Assembly (NCBI GenBank): GCA_944372455.1
Contig: CALVZF010000004.1
Location: 1-53,750 of the forward strand
Reading direction: 5' to 3'
DNA length: 53,750 bases
DNA from: an uncultured Bacilli bacterium
GTDB lineage: Bacteria > Bacillota_I > Bacilli_A > RF39 > UBA660
Shown: in pieces, positions 17,585 to 27,068 of the stretch
Layout of the letters: each line of letters starts with the position of its first letter
How positions within the stretch are numbered: the first letter of the stretch is position 1
Program-made: the position numbers and the translations under genes
The notes under the pieces: model-generated
What the model was told of the DNA's origin: nothing
Databases searched by the model: none
Seen by the model: the letters and a program-made list of their open reading frames with translations, nothing else

Positions 17585-17953
17585 TTATATAACTTCTTTA
17601 GCTAGAGAAACTATCTTCATAAAATCTTTTTCTCTAAGTTCACGAGCTACTGGGCCTAATACACGTGTACCTACTGGAGACTTATCATCTTTAATAATTA
17701 CACATGCATTATCATCAAATTTAATATATGAACCATCATCACGTCTTGCACCAGATTTGCTACGAACTACTACGGCTTTTACTACTTTACCTTTTCCAAT
17801 TGTTCCGTTTGGAATTGCTTTTTTAACTGTACCAACAACGATATCACCGATGTTTCCAGTTTTTACTTTACTTCCACCAAGTACACGAATAACCATTAAT
17901 TTTTGTGCACCAGAGTTATCAGCAACTTTTAAAATACTTTGTTGTTGAATCAT
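17585..17953 (-). CDS. rplN: 50S ribosomal protein L14
   Basis: Subunit-interface protein. The 122 residues include [20 protein letters not shown] and [20 protein letters not shown], the most conserved parts of the family. It is between rpsQ and rplX. Confidence 0.99.
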   Translation of the reverse strand: MIQQQSILKVADNSGAQKLMVIRVLGGSKVKTGNIGDIVVGTVKKAIPNGTIGKGKVVKAVVVRSKSGARRDDGSYIKFDDNACVIIKDDKSPVGTRVLGPVARELREKDFMKIVSLAKEVI

Positions 17954-17980
17954 TAGATAATCCTCCTTCCATTAAAGAGT

Positions 17981-18238
17981 CTAAAGTATAACTGCTTTTT
18001 CTATTACTTCTACAAGTTCATATCTTTTAGTTTTAGATAATGGTTTTGTAAAAGCTATACGAACTTTATCACCCATTTTAGCAATATTTTGTTCGTCATG
18101 AGCAGCATATTTTTTTGAATATTTTACTCTTTTTCCATATAATGGATCTTTTTTATATGTTTCAACTAATACTGTAATTGTTTTGTTTCCTTTATCACTA
18201 ACAACTTTTCCAACTAACTCACGTTTTACATTATTCAT
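17981..18238 (-). CDS. rpsQ: 30S ribosomal protein S17
   Basis: Early-binding 16S rRNA protein with an OB fold. The 85 residues include [39 protein letters not shown] and [20 protein letters not shown]. It follows rpmC by 5 bases. Confidence 0.98.
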   Translation of the reverse strand: MNNVKRELVGKVVSDKGNKTITVLVETYKKDPLYGKRVKYSKKYAAHDEQNIAKMGDKVRIAFTKPLSKTKRYELVEVIEKAVIL

Positions 18239-18243
18239 AAGGA

Positions 18244-18450
18244 TTATGCCTCCTCTTCTTCTTTATTAACACGTTCATTTAAAACTGTTTTTAAACGCGC
18301 TACTGTTTTTCTTAGTTCTCTTATTCTTGAAGGTTTTTCCAAAGATCCGCTAGCTTGTTGAAAACGTAAATTAAATAATTCTTCTTTAGCTTCGCTTATT
18401 TTTTCATTTATTTCTTCAGTGGTTAGATTTCTTATTTCATTAACCTTCAT
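18244..18450 (-). CDS. rpmC: 50S ribosomal protein L29
   Basis: Small all-helical protein at the exit tunnel, a docking site for trigger factor and SRP. The 68 residues show [20 protein letters not shown] and [14 protein letters not shown]. It overlaps the rplP end by 11 bases. Confidence 0.98.
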   Translation of the reverse strand: MKVNEIRNLTTEEINEKISEAKEELFNLRFQQASGSLEKPSRIRELRKTVARLKTVLNERVNKEEEEA

Positions 18451-18871
18451 TTATATCACCACCATCTTCTTTTTTAACAAATTTACATTTGATTGGTAGT
18501 TTATGACTAGCTAGTCTTAAAGCTTCACGAGCTATTTCTTCTGAAACTCCACCAACTTCAAACATAACTTTACCTTCTTTTACTACTGCAACCCATTCTT
18601 CAGGATTTCCCTTTCCTTTTCCCATACGAGTTTCAAGTGGTTGTTTTGTTTTTGCTAAGTGTGGAAAAATGTTTATCCAAACACGTCCTCCACGTTTCAT
18701 ATAACGAGTCATTGCAATACGAGCAGCTTCTATTTGTCTACCTGTAATCCAAGCTCCTTCTTTTGCCATTAAACCATATTCACCAAAGTTTACTTTAGTA
18801 TTTCCTTTAGCTTTTCCCTCGTAAGAAAGTCTATGTGGTTTTCTATATTTAGTTCTTTTTGGCATTAACAT
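18440..18871 (-). CDS. rplP: 50S ribosomal protein L16
   Basis: Large-subunit protein next to the A-site tRNA elbow. The start is taken at the ATG at 18871, eight bases after GGGAGG; this gives 143 residues beginning [15 protein letters not shown], the usual family length. Conserved blocks are [20 protein letters not shown] and [16 protein letters not shown]. Its first 23 bases overlap rpsC. Confidence 0.98.
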   Translation of the reverse strand: MLMPKRTKYRKPHRLSYEGKAKGNTKVNFGEYGLMAKEGAWITGRQIEAARIAMTRYMKRGGRVWINIFPHLAKTKQPLETRMGKGKGNPEEWVAVVKEGKVMFEVGGVSEEIAREALRLASHKLPIKCKFVKKEDGGDINEG

Positions 18872-19526
18872 TATTCTTACCTCCCTTAGTAGTTTTAGTA
18901 GGAAGTATTTCACCTCTATAAATCCAAACTTTTACACCTATTTTTCCATAAGTAGTATCTGCTTCTGATACTGCATAATCAATATCTGCTCTTAAAGTAT
19001 GTAATGGAGTATTCCCTTCGTTATACCCTTCACTACGAGCCATTTCTGCACCACCAAGTCTTCCAGAAACTAAAGTTTTAACTCCTTTTGCACCCGCTTT
19101 CATAACATTTCTAATTGCTCTTTTTTGTGCAATTCTAAATGATACTCTATTTTCAATTTGATGTGCAATATTATCTGCAACTAATTGTGCAACTAAGTCA
19201 GGATTCTTAATTTCTTTTATTGAAATTGTTATATCTTCATTTACTAATTTAGATAATTGTTTTTTAATTTTTTCAATTTCTTCTCCACCATGTCCAATTA
19301 TTACACCTGGTTTAGAAGTATTAATGGTAACTTCTGTATTTTTACTATTTCTTTCAATTAAAATAGAAGAAACACCAGCATCTTTTAGTTTTTCATTTAA
19401 AAACTTACGGATTTTAACATCATTATTTAAATATTTACCGAAGTCTTTATTTGATGCGTACCATTTTGATTCCCAATCTTTATTGATACCGACTCTAAAT
19501 CCAATTGGATTAACCTTTTGTCCCAT
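18849..19526 (-). CDS. rpsC: 30S ribosomal protein S3
   Basis: mRNA-entrance protein with helicase activity. The 225 residues begin [20 protein letters not shown], followed by a KH domain ([19 protein letters not shown]) and the second domain with [19 protein letters not shown]. It ends in a short Lys/Asn tail. It overlaps rplP. Confidence 0.99.
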   Translation of the reverse strand: MGQKVNPIGFRVGINKDWESKWYASNKDFGKYLNNDVKIRKFLNEKLKDAGVSSILIERNSKNTEVTINTSKPGVIIGHGGEEIEKIKKQLSKLVNEDITISIKEIKNPDLVAQLVADNIAHQIENRVSFRIAQKRAIRNVMKAGAKGVKTLVSGRLGGAEMARSEGYNEGNTPLHTLRADIDYAVSEADTTYGKIGVKVWIYRGEILPTKTTKGGKNNVNAKKN

Positions 19527-19538
19527 CAGTATACCTCC

Positions 19539-19877
19539 TTATTTCGTAATATATCCTACTACTATTGTTATATGGCTTGTTCTTTTATCATGACGATCTA
19601 TATGACTACGTGATCCAAAACGGATTCTTTTAAGTACTGGACCTTCATTGATATAAGCTTCTTTAACATATAATTTATCTTGTTCAAGACCTAAATTATT
19701 AGTAGCGTTTGCTACTGCTGAGATTAAAACTTTTCTTATTAATCTAGCAGATTTTTTATTCATATTTTTTAAAATATTATCTGCTTCATCAACTTTTTTA
19801 CCACGAATTAAGTTTATAACTAAACGTGATTTTACTGGAGCAGTTAATACTAATTTTGCAGTTGCTTTTGCTTCCAT
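19539..19877 (-). CDS. rplV: 50S ribosomal protein L22
   Basis: Lines the nascent-peptide tunnel with a long hairpin. The 112 residues include KLVLTAPVKSRLVINLIRGK and the hairpin region with VKEAYINEGPVLKRIRFGSR. It lies between rpsS and rpsC. Confidence 0.98.
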   Translation of the reverse strand: MEAKATAKLVLTAPVKSRLVINLIRGKKVDEADNILKNMNKKSARLIRKVLISAVANATNNLGLEQDKLYVKEAYINEGPVLKRIRFGSRSHIDRHDKRTSHITIVVGYITK

Positions 19878-19896
19878 CTAAGCACCCTCCTTTTGG

Positions 19897-20169
19897 CTAT
19901 TTCTTTTTCTTGTCATCACCGTGACCACCAAATTTACGTGTTGGAGAGAATTCACCTAATTTATGACCAACCATATCTTCAGTAACATATACTGGGATGA
20001 ATTCTTTTCCGTTGTGTACCGCAAATGTGTGACCAATAAATTCAGGATAAATTGTTGAACGGCGTGACCATGTTTTTATAACTTGTTTTTTGTTTGATTC
20101 ATTTAATTCACGAACCCTTTTAAGTAATTTTTCAAATACATAAGGTCCTTTTTTTAAACTTCTTGCCAT
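19897..20169 (-). CDS. rpsS: 30S ribosomal protein S19
   Basis: Head protein of the small subunit. The 90 residues contain [37 protein letters not shown] and [16 protein letters not shown]. It lies between rplB and rplV. Confidence 0.99.
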   Translation of the reverse strand: MARSLKKGPYVFEKLLKRVRELNESNKKQVIKTWSRRSTIYPEFIGHTFAVHNGKEFIPVYVTEDMVGHKLGEFSPTRKFGGHGDDKKKK

Positions 20170-20187
20170 TTGCTATTTCATCCTTTC

Positions 20188-21021
20188 TTATTTTTTCTTA
20201 CGACGGTTAACAATAAATTTGTCAGAAGCCTTTTTATTTTTACGAGTTTTGTATCCAAGAGCAGGTTTACCCCAAGGAGTAAGTGGCCCTTTTCTACCGA
20301 TTGGTGCTCTACCTTCACCACCACCATGTGGATGGTCATTAGGGTTCATAACAGATCCACGAACTGTAGGTCTAATTCCCATATGACGTTTACGTCCTGC
20401 TTTACCTATACTTACTAATTCATGATCCGCATTTCCCACTTCACCAATTGTTGCCATACATGTACCTAAGATTAATCTAGATTCACCACTATTTAATCTT
20501 ACCATTACATATTTACCTTCACGTCCCAATATTTGTGCACTATTTCCAGCACTACGTGCCAATTGCCCACCTTTACCAGGTTTTAATTCTATATTGTGTA
20601 CAACTGTACCAACAGGGATATTCATTATTGGAAGTGCATTACCAACTTTAATATCAGCTTTTTCTCCGCTTGAAATTTTATCCCCAACTTTTAATCCTTT
20701 AGGAGCAAGAATATATCTTTTTTCTCCATCTATATAATTTATTAAAGCAATGTTAGCTGTTCTATTTGGATCGTATTCAATAGAAGCAACTGTACCAATA
20801 ATATCTTTTTTATCTCTTTTAAAGTCTATAACACGATATTTTCTTTTAGCTCCGCCACCTTGATGACGAACAGTTATTCTTCCTTGATTATTACGACCAG
20901 CTTTTTTACTTAATGATACTAATAAACTTTTTTCAGGAGTTGTTTTAGTAATTTCGTCATTTACTAACCTACTCATTTCTCTAGTACCATTAGTCATAGG
21001 TTTTAATTTTCTAATTGGCAT
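20188..21021 (-). CDS. rplB: 50S ribosomal protein L2
   Basis: Core large-subunit protein near the peptidyl-transferase centre. The 277 residues include [39 protein letters not shown] and the C-terminal [20 protein letters not shown], which contains the conserved functional His. It lies between rplW and rpsS. Confidence 0.99.
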   Translation of the reverse strand: MPIRKLKPMTNGTREMSRLVNDEITKTTPEKSLLVSLSKKAGRNNQGRITVRHQGGGAKRKYRVIDFKRDKKDIIGTVASIEYDPNRTANIALINYIDGEKRYILAPKGLKVGDKISSGEKADIKVGNALPIMNIPVGTVVHNIELKPGKGGQLARSAGNSAQILGREGKYVMVRLNSGESRLILGTCMATIGEVGNADHELVSIGKAGRKRHMGIRPTVRGSVMNPNDHPHGGGEGRAPIGRKGPLTPWGKPALGYKTRKNKKASDKFIVNRRKKK

Positions 21022-21047
21022 ATAAATCCTCCTTGTCTAGAGTTAGC

Positions 21048-21326
21048 TTATAGCTCTATTGAACTACCTTCAGCTAACTTAACAATTGCTTTTTTATATT
21101 TACTTGTCATACCAGTATATCTACCAACTCTTTTTTTCTTTGGTTTAACATTAACAGTACGAACTTCTTCTACTTTAACATTGAATATTTTTTCAATGGC
21201 TTGTTTTATTTCTGTTTTATTTGCTTTTGTATCTACTTTAAACACATAACTTTTCCCATCTTCAGCAATTGAAGCAGTTTTTTCAGTTATGATAGGAGCT
21301 TTAATGATATCTCTATAATGATTCAT
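21048..21326 (-). CDS. rplW: 50S ribosomal protein L23
   Basis: Exit-tunnel protein used as docking site by trigger factor and SRP. The 92 residues show [33 protein letters not shown] and [20 protein letters not shown]. Its start overlaps the rplD stop by one base. Confidence 0.98.
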   Translation of the reverse strand: MNHYRDIIKAPIITEKTASIAEDGKSYVFKVDTKANKTEIKQAIEKIFNVKVEEVRTVNVKPKKKRVGRYTGMTSKYKKAIVKLAEGSSIEL

Positions 21327-21952
21327 TATTTAAGCACCTCCTCTATGTTTTTAATAGCTGATTCAGTAATTATCATACAGTCAGAATTAATTATATCTAA
21401 TGTATTAATTTCATAATCTGCTAAAACTAGTACTTCTCCGATATTTCTTGAAGCTAACAATAGATTATCTTCTAAGTTATCAGTAACAATTAATACTTTT
21501 TTATCATTTAGCTTTAAGTCATTTAACACATTTATGAAATCTTTAGTTTTAGCTGTTTCAAGATTTAAATTATCAATTGCAACTAATTCTTTACCTTTAA
21601 ATTTATAAGATAGCGCTGATAAAAGTGCTAAACGTCTTTCTTTTTTATTCATTTTCTTTTTGTAATCTCTTGGAGTAGGTCCAAATACTATTCCTCCACC
21701 TCTCCATTGAGTTGCACGAATACTACCTTGTCTTGCATGACCTGTACCTTTTTGTCTCCATGGTTTTCTACCACCACCGCTCACTTCTGAACGATTTTTA
21801 GTTTTTGCAGTTCCTTGTCTTAAAGATGCTAGTGATAAAATTATATGATTATGTAACACTGCATCATTTGGTTCTATATTCCAAATACTATCGTTTAAAT
21901 TAATATCTTTAAGTTTTTCACCTTTGTTATTTAAAAGAGCTATTTTAGCCAT
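21326..21952 (-). CDS. rplD: 50S ribosomal protein L4
   Basis: Tunnel-lining protein; in gamma-proteobacteria L4 also represses the S10 operon. The 208 residues contain [40 protein letters not shown] and the [12 protein letters not shown] block. It lies between rplC and rplW. Confidence 0.98.
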   Translation of the reverse strand: MAKIALLNNKGEKLKDINLNDSIWNIEPNDAVLHNHIILSLASLRQGTAKTKNRSEVSGGGRKPWRQKGTGHARQGSIRATQWRGGGIVFGPTPRDYKKKMNKKERRLALLSALSYKFKGKELVAIDNLNLETAKTKDFINVLNDLKLNDKKVLIVTDNLEDNLLLASRNIGEVLVLADYEINTLDIINSDCMIITESAIKNIEEVLK

Positions 21953-21998
21953 TTAAATTCCTCCTTTCATCACAATAAATTTTAATTTTGTAAAAATA

Positions 21999-22736
21999 TT
22001 ATTCTTGTGTTTGTTCTTCTTGTGATGATGTTACTTGTTCTTCTGTTGTTACTTGTTCTTCATTAACTTCTGGTTCATAACTTATTAATTCTTTAGCTTC
22101 ATTTATTTTACCTGGAGTTTTTATAGAACTTTTTATAACAACAAGAGATTTTTTAGGACCTGGAACATTTCCTTTTATTAATAGACAACCATTTTCCATA
22201 TCAACTGCAACGATTTCAAGATTTTGAATTGTAACAGTTTCCATACCCATGTGTCCTGGTAATTTTTTACCTTTAAATACACGCATTGGTCTCATTGTTC
22301 CCATAGAACCTGGACCTCTGTGATAGTGTGAACCATGAGTCATTGGTCCACGACTTTGATTATGGCGTTTAATAACACCTTGGAACCCTTTACCTTTACT
22401 AGTTCCTGTTACGTCAACAACTTCTCCTTGAACAAAATAATCAGCATGAATTTCTTGTCCTAATTCAAAGTTATTAACATCTACACCTCTAATTTCTTTT
22501 AAGAAGCGCTTAGGTGTAGTATTTGCTTTTTTTAAGTGACCAAGTTCTGGTTTATTAGCAAGCTTTTCTCTTTTTTCTCCAAAAGCAAGTTGTACTGCTT
22601 CATAACCATCGTTTTCTTTTGTTTTAATTTGTGTTACTACATTAGTACCAACATAAACAACAGTTACTGGAGTAAGCTTACCATCTTTTCCGAAAACTTG
22701 TGTCATACCTTCTTTACGACCTAAGATTCCTTTCAT
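21999..22736 (-). CDS. rplC: 50S ribosomal protein L3
   Basis: Early assembly protein. The 245 residues include [33 protein letters not shown] and [15 protein letters not shown]. After about residue 212 it has an extra acidic, Glu/Gln/Thr-rich tail ([13 protein letters not shown]) beyond the ordinary end of L3. It follows rpsJ. Confidence 0.98.
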   Translation of the reverse strand: MKGILGRKEGMTQVFGKDGKLTPVTVVYVGTNVVTQIKTKENDGYEAVQLAFGEKREKLANKPELGHLKKANTTPKRFLKEIRGVDVNNFELGQEIHADYFVQGEVVDVTGTSKGKGFQGVIKRHNQSRGPMTHGSHYHRGPGSMGTMRPMRVFKGKKLPGHMGMETVTIQNLEIVAVDMENGCLLIKGNVPGPKKSLVVIKSSIKTPGKINEAKELISYEPEVNEEQVTTEEQVTSSQEEQTQE

Positions 22737-22750
22737 ATTTCTTCCTCCTA

Positions 22751-23059
22751 TTATAATTTAATTTGTATCTCAACACCGCTTGGTAAGTCTAAGTGAGTTA
22801 AAGCCTCAACAGTTTCCTTACTTGGGTTATTGATGTCAATTAATCTTTTATGTGTACGCATTTCATATTGTTCACGTGAATCTTTATATTTGTGAACAGC
22901 TCTTAAAATTGTATATTTTTGAATTTCAGTTGGTAGTGGGATTGGTCCACTAACTTCTCCGCCTGTTCTTTTTACAGTTTCTACTATTTTAATTGCTGCT
23001 TGATCTAAAATTCTGTGATCATACGCTTTTAATCTAACACGCACCTTAGTATTTGACAT
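22751..23059 (-). CDS. rpsJ: 30S ribosomal protein S10
   Basis: First gene of the superoperon; also NusE, the transcription-antitermination partner of NusB. The 102 residues include [33 protein letters not shown] and [14 protein letters not shown]. It is preceded by a leader of about 130 nt and a promoter near 23192-23221. No tuf or fus gene precedes it in this window. Confidence 0.99.
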   Translation of the reverse strand: MSNTKVRVRLKAYDHRILDQAAIKIVETVKRTGGEVSGPIPLPTEIQKYTILRAVHKYKDSREQYEMRTHKRLIDINNPSKETVEALTHLDLPSGVEIQIKL

Positions 23060-23190
23060 AAAATATCCTCCCCTCGCCTATATCGTGTATAGACTAGCTC
23101 CGAGCAAAAACCCAACTCCTCAATTAAATTATTTATCAACTTAACCGGGTGTGTCAGCAACCTTGCACATCTAAGCCGTCAAACATTTAA
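23060..23190 (-). promoter_or_regulatory. Long leader of the S10 operon
   Basis: About 130 untranslated nt separate the predicted start site from the rpsJ ATG. This region is GC-richer than its surroundings. It contains potential stems such as GATGTGCAAGGTTGCTGACACACC and CTAGTCTATACACGATATAGGC-like segments close to the ribosome-binding site. Many bacteria regulate this operon through such leaders. I cannot match it to a named RNA family by eye. Confidence 0.45.
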
Positions 23191-23191
23191 C

Positions 23192-23221
23192 ATTTTATCA
23201 TAAATATTCTATGAAAATCAA
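23192..23221 (-). promoter_or_regulatory. Promoter of the S10-spc-alpha superoperon
   Basis: TTGATT (23216-23221), an 18-base spacer and TAAAAT (23192-23197) with an extended TG before the -10 (TGATAAAAT) on the minus strand. It is the only good promoter seen upstream of rpsJ. Confidence 0.6.
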
Positions 23222-23256
23222 GCATTTTTAGAACTTTTTTAATTACTTTTTAAATT

Positions 23257-23292
23257 TAAAAAAAGTAACCTGAATAATTTTTTTCAGATTAC
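23257..23292 (-). terminator. Terminator after the SGNH-like gene
   Basis: The 10-bp stem GTAATCTGAA / TTCAGGTTAC (23283-23292 and 23265-23274, one G-T pair) is followed by seven T on the minus strand. It separates the SGNH-like gene from the ribosomal promoter. Confidence 0.85.
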
Positions 23293-23301
23293 AAGTATAT
23301 T

Positions 23302-24102
23302 TTATTTTCTATTTGGCTCTATTACTTTAATTAATTGTTTTGAAATAAATTTTTGACCTTCATAAGTTGGATGATTATCTTTTGGTGCAATAAATTTTTG
23401 AGTATTAAAAATATCTATATATTTAGCATTATTAAATTTATTACATATTTCTTTTATTTTGTTATTATAAAGTTTATAAAATTCCTGTAAAAAAATTCTA
23501 AGGTATGCTTGTTCTACCATTGGATAAACTCCCAAAACATATATTTCAACATTAGGATTTAAATTTATAATAAATTTTAAACATTCCTCAATATCAGTCA
23601 TAGTTTGTTTTAAGTTCTTACTTAGCCTAAAAATAAATTCTGGTAATATCTGTTTTATATCGCGAGTAGGGAATTTTGTATAATAGTCAAAATTCATTCC
23701 TCCACAAGTGTATAGAAAGATAGGTTTATGTGCCATTTTAAAACTAGTGGTTATTTTTGTATCAGGATAATCTATATTATTATAATATTGATTAACGAAG
23801 CTGGGATTAACCGGGTGATTAAATCTTCCTTCTTTAGAAGTATCATCTATAACTTTTTTAGAAAACTTTTGATTAATTTTATAATACTGTGACTTTAAAT
23901 AATCTTTTTTTAAAATTTCTATTAATTCCCAGGTTTTATTTTTAGCTAAACTGCATAAGTTAACACAATTTACTAATAGCCTTTGATTTCTATAATAATC
24001 AGCAACTATATCAATAAAGCTTTTACTTTCTATATTATCAATAGTATAAGGTACTCCTAACGAATCTAATGCACCTATAAGATAAATATCATATTCATTC
24101 AT
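23302..24102 (-). CDS. SGNH/GDSL-hydrolase-like protein
   Basis: 266 residues with the layout of an SGNH hydrolase. The block I region reads YLIGALDSLG, with the Ser of the degenerate GDS motif; a block III-like YTCGGMN lies near residue 135. The C-terminal DNHPTYEGQKFIS matches the block V D-x2-H catalytic pair. No signal peptide is seen. The N-terminal GDSL is imperfect and the overall similarity is partial, so the enzymatic call is tentative; an esterase or acetylhydrolase is the best guess. It lies 81 bases after gpmI, beyond a hairpin, and ends at a strong terminator. Confidence 0.65.
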   Translation of the reverse strand: MNEYDIYLIGALDSLGVPYTIDNIESKSFIDIVADYYRNQRLLVNCVNLCSLAKNKTWELIEILKKDYLKSQYYKINQKFSKKVIDDTSKEGRFNHPVNPSFVNQYYNNIDYPDTKITTSFKMAHKPIFLYTCGGMNFDYYTKFPTRDIKQILPEFIFRLSKNLKQTMTDIEECLKFIINLNPNVEIYVLGVYPMVEQAYLRIFLQEFYKLYNNKIKEICNKFNNAKYIDIFNTQKFIAPKDNHPTYEGQKFISKQLIKVIEPNRK

Positions 24103-24136
24103 TTTTTTACCCCCTCAAGTTGTAATATATAATAAC

Positions 24137-24167
24137 ATAAAAGGTATCAAAAATCAAAGTTGATACC
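24137..24167 (-). terminator. Terminator-like hairpin after gpmI
   Basis: A perfect 8-bp stem GGTATCAA / TTGATACC (24160-24167 and 24143-24150) is followed on the minus strand by TTTTATGTTATT. The weak T-run suggests partial termination between gpmI and the SGNH-like gene. Confidence 0.6.
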
Positions 24168-24183
24168 TAATAAAAATTAATTA

Positions 24184-25689
24184 CTATACCCTTTTTATTA
24201 TAATATTTCCCGTCATTTCTTGTGGTATTGAAATATTACATATAGATAATATTGATGGAGCAATATCTCCTAACTTACCATCTAAAACTTTATATGAATT
24301 ATCACAAACTACAAATGGAACTTTATCAGTAGTATGTGCGGTTAAAACTTCACCATTTTCATCAAGCATTGATTCAGCGTTACCATGATCTGCAGTAATT
24401 ATTAAAGTTCCACCTTCTTCTTTAACTTTATTTAATATTCTAACAATATTATCATCAACTGTTTCTACTGCTTTAATTGCAGCTTCTAAATTTCCAGTAT
24501 GACCTACCATGTCACAATTTGCAAAATTTAATATTACAAAATCAAAATTATTATCTAATTCTTTAATTAGTGTATCAGTTATTTCTTTACAACTCATCTC
24601 TGGAGCTAAATCATAAGTTTTAACTTTAGGAGATGGTATAAGTACTTTTTTTTCTTTTGGATAATCTATTGTTTTATTACCATCAAAGAAAAATGTTACA
24701 TGATTATATTTTTCAGTTTCTGCAATTCTAAGTTGTGAATAACCAAGTTTAGAAATATATTCACCAAAAGAATTATTAATAATATCAAGCTTAAAAATTG
24801 AATCTACATCTACATAACTTGCAACTGGCATCATACTTAAAACCATTAAATTATTAAATTTAACTGTTTCAAATTTTTTAAAATCATTATTAGTAAAAGT
24901 TGTTAAAATCTGATTAGCACGATCACTTCTAAAATTAAAGAAAATTAAACCGTCATTTTCTTTTATAATTCCTTTTTCATTAATTAAACAAGGTTCTATG
25001 AATTCATCATAAATATTATTAGCAAATGAGTTTTCCACAAAACTGTTGATAGAAGTATTTTTATTACCTTTTCCATATACAGTAACATCATAATACTTTT
25101 CTATCCTATCCCATCTATTATCTCTATCCATCGCGTAAAATCTTCCAGATACACTTGCTATAGTACCTACTTTTAGCTCATTTATCTTTTTTTCAAGCAT
25201 AGAAATATATTTTAAAGAACTATCGGGTAATGTATCTCGTCCATCAGTTATTACATGTATGAACACTTTATCAAGATTTTCTTTTTTGCACATTTCAAGT
25301 AAGGCAAACAAATGATTAATATGTGAGTGAACTCCCCCATCGCTAACTAGTCCCATTAAATGTAAGCTAGAATCATTTTCTTTAACATGATTGATAATTT
25401 TTATTAAGTTTGCATTATGATATATTTCCTTATCAGCTATTTTTTTATTTATAAGAGCTAAAGGTTGATATACAATTCTACCGGCTCCTATATTTAAGTG
25501 ACCTACTTCACTATTACCCATTTGAAATTCTGGTAATCCTACTGCTTCCCCACTTGCATCTAATAATGAATTAGAATATGTTTTAAAAATATAATCTAAA
25601 TTAGGGGTTTTAGCAAGCTTAATTGCATTACCTTTTTCTTTTTCACTATAACCAAATCCATCTAAGATTGCTAATACAATAGGTTTCAT
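24184..25689 (-). CDS. gpmI: 2,3-bisphosphoglycerate-independent phosphoglycerate mutase
   Basis: Interconverts 3- and 2-phosphoglycerate in glycolysis using two Mn ions. The 501 residues carry the metal-binding ILDGFGYSEKEKGNAI, the phosphoserine Ser60 in MGNSEVGHLNIGAGR, VITDGRDT, and the C-terminal ADHGNAESM. Its ATG overlaps the stop of the upstream ATPase gene (ATGA), so its expression is tied to that gene and to the consensus promoter at 27006-27034. In Bacillus gpmI follows tpiA directly. Confidence 0.98.
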   Translation of the reverse strand: MKPIVLAILDGFGYSEKEKGNAIKLAKTPNLDYIFKTYSNSLLDASGEAVGLPEFQMGNSEVGHLNIGAGRIVYQPLALINKKIADKEIYHNANLIKIINHVKENDSSLHLMGLVSDGGVHSHINHLFALLEMCKKENLDKVFIHVITDGRDTLPDSSLKYISMLEKKINELKVGTIASVSGRFYAMDRDNRWDRIEKYYDVTVYGKGNKNTSINSFVENSFANNIYDEFIEPCLINEKGIIKENDGLIFFNFRSDRANQILTTFTNNDFKKFETVKFNNLMVLSMMPVASYVDVDSIFKLDIINNSFGEYISKLGYSQLRIAETEKYNHVTFFFDGNKTIDYPKEKKVLIPSPKVKTYDLAPEMSCKEITDTLIKELDNNFDFVILNFANCDMVGHTGNLEAAIKAVETVDDNIVRILNKVKEEGGTLIITADHGNAESMLDENGEVLTAHTTDKVPFVVCDNSYKVLDGKLGDIAPSILSICNISIPQEMTGNIIIKRV

Positions 25690-26972
25690 TTAATCATCTC
25701 CTGTTTGATACAAAATACAGCATAAAGCGGAATATTTTTAATATTACCTCTTTTGCTAAAATTATCAAAAGATAAATTTATAGAATATTTAGTATCGTTA
25801 TCTTGTGAAAATCTAGTCACATTTTTTGCTTTTCTTCTTCTTTCAATATCAATAGGTATTACATTACCTTTTACTTCTTGAATTACAAACGGTACCTCTG
25901 CTTTTCCTTCACTTTCATAATAATAAACTTGATAACCATTATTATATAAAGCATTAGCTACGTAATTTTGAATAATGGGTTCCATTTGCCTTTCCCATTT
26001 TTTATCAAAAATATTTGTATAATCAATACCATATTGAGAAGCTAACAATCCTGAATCATTAAAATATAATTTAAAACTAGAGTCATCAGAACTTGAAGAA
26101 ATACTTCTATTAATTTTATTAACTTTTAAACATTTAATTACAATATCATTTTTCTTTAACCACTCAATAGGTTCTTTATATTCACTTTGTCTAGCACCCT
26201 TTTTTATTACTCCATATTGAAACTTTTTATTTTCTTTAAATAATTGCATTGGTATACTTTGTAATGAATACAATATTTTTAACTGATTGCCATTATAATT
26301 TTTAAAAATATGACTATTAATACTTTTAAAAACCTCATATTGGGCTAGTTTAACTAAATTAAAATCATTAGTATTAATATAAGTAGATACTACATTAGGA
26401 TATCCCCCAATGACTAAATATTTTTTTAAATATTCTAGTGCAACAGAATGAAAAGCATTTTTTCTACATTTTTTATAAGATACTTGAATAAACTCAGCTA
26501 ATTGTTTTTGATTATTGACTATTAAAAATTCTTCAAAATCTAATTTATACATTTTTTTAAATAAAACTTTTCCCACATAAGAGGTATTATTATGAGGTAA
26601 TATAACAGAGTTACATATACTTATAACATCGTAACTTTTATTCCATTCTTTTATTCTTTCTAATATATTTATAATTTTTTCATAGTAATCCACATTATCT
26701 AAAATTATTAAAGTATCTTCATTGTTTCCCTTAACATGATAAAGTAGGCACAATTTTTCAAATAGCCTATCAATATTAGCTTCTTTAATTAATAAACTTT
26801 GAACTATTGGATTAGCTTCTAAGTTTATATAAATACTATTTTTATATTGTACTTTTCCAAATTTAATTACTGCATAACTTTTTCCAACCATAGTTGGCCC
26901 AGTTATAACTAAAGGGTTTTTATTACTTGAATTTTTCCATTCAATTAAAAAAGAATCTATTTTTCGTTCCAT
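25686..26972 (-). CDS. AAA-family ATPase with C-terminal DUF4143-like domain
   Basis: 428-residue P-loop ATPase. Walker A is GPTMVGKS (25-32) and Walker B TLIILDNVD (87-95). The middle part has the VGGYPNVVSTY segment, and the C-terminal half (about 290-428) contains SFKLYFNDSGLLASQYG and VANALYNNGYQVYYYES. This is the arrangement of the widespread AAA_14/DUF4143 family, whose function is poorly known; some have been suggested to act with mobile or defence genes. It has the strongest promoter in the window and overlaps gpmI by four bases, which is an odd partnership. Confidence 0.8.
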   Translation of the reverse strand: MERKIDSFLIEWKNSSNKNPLVITGPTMVGKSYAVIKFGKVQYKNSIYINLEANPIVQSLLIKEANIDRLFEKLCLLYHVKGNNEDTLIILDNVDYYEKIINILERIKEWNKSYDVISICNSVILPHNNTSYVGKVLFKKMYKLDFEEFLIVNNQKQLAEFIQVSYKKCRKNAFHSVALEYLKKYLVIGGYPNVVSTYINTNDFNLVKLAQYEVFKSINSHIFKNYNGNQLKILYSLQSIPMQLFKENKKFQYGVIKKGARQSEYKEPIEWLKKNDIVIKCLKVNKINRSISSSSDDSSFKLYFNDSGLLASQYGIDYTNIFDKKWERQMEPIIQNYVANALYNNGYQVYYYESEGKAEVPFVIQEVKGNVIPIDIERRRKAKNVTRFSQDNDTKYSINLSFDNFSKRGNIKNIPLYAVFCIKQEMIK

Positions 26973-27005
26973 AAATTGTATCCTCCTTTCATTATTTATA
27001 ATTTA

Positions 27006-27034
27006 ATTATAAATTTAATACCAAATATTGTCAA
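27006..27034 (-). promoter_or_regulatory. Consensus sigma-A promoter of the ATPase-gpmI pair
   Basis: TTGACA (27029-27034), 17-base spacer, TATAAT (27006-27011): a full consensus match in both boxes. It lies between the spo0A terminator and the ATPase start codon. Confidence 0.85.
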
Positions 27035-27039
27035 CATAT

Positions 27040-27068
27040 AAAATAAAAAAGCAATTATTTGCTTTTTT
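27040..27068 (-). terminator. Terminator of spo0A
   Basis: A perfect 10-bp stem AAAAAAGCAA / TTGCTTTTTT (27059-27068 and 27045-27054) contains the spo0A stop codon in its loop and ends in a T-run on the minus strand. Confidence 0.85.

Noticed and set aside
22868-22884. CACGTG-containing sequence resembling a parS site within rpsJ
   Set aside because: The flanks (TTGTT and AATCT) deviate from the TGTTT...AAACA consensus at several positions and it lies in a conserved coding stretch of S10; a chance match is likely.
24106-24117. Run of C near the SGNH-like gene start considered as a third G-tract promoter
   Set aside because: Only five C, and it is the GAGGGGG ribosome-binding site; no TTGACC box beside it.
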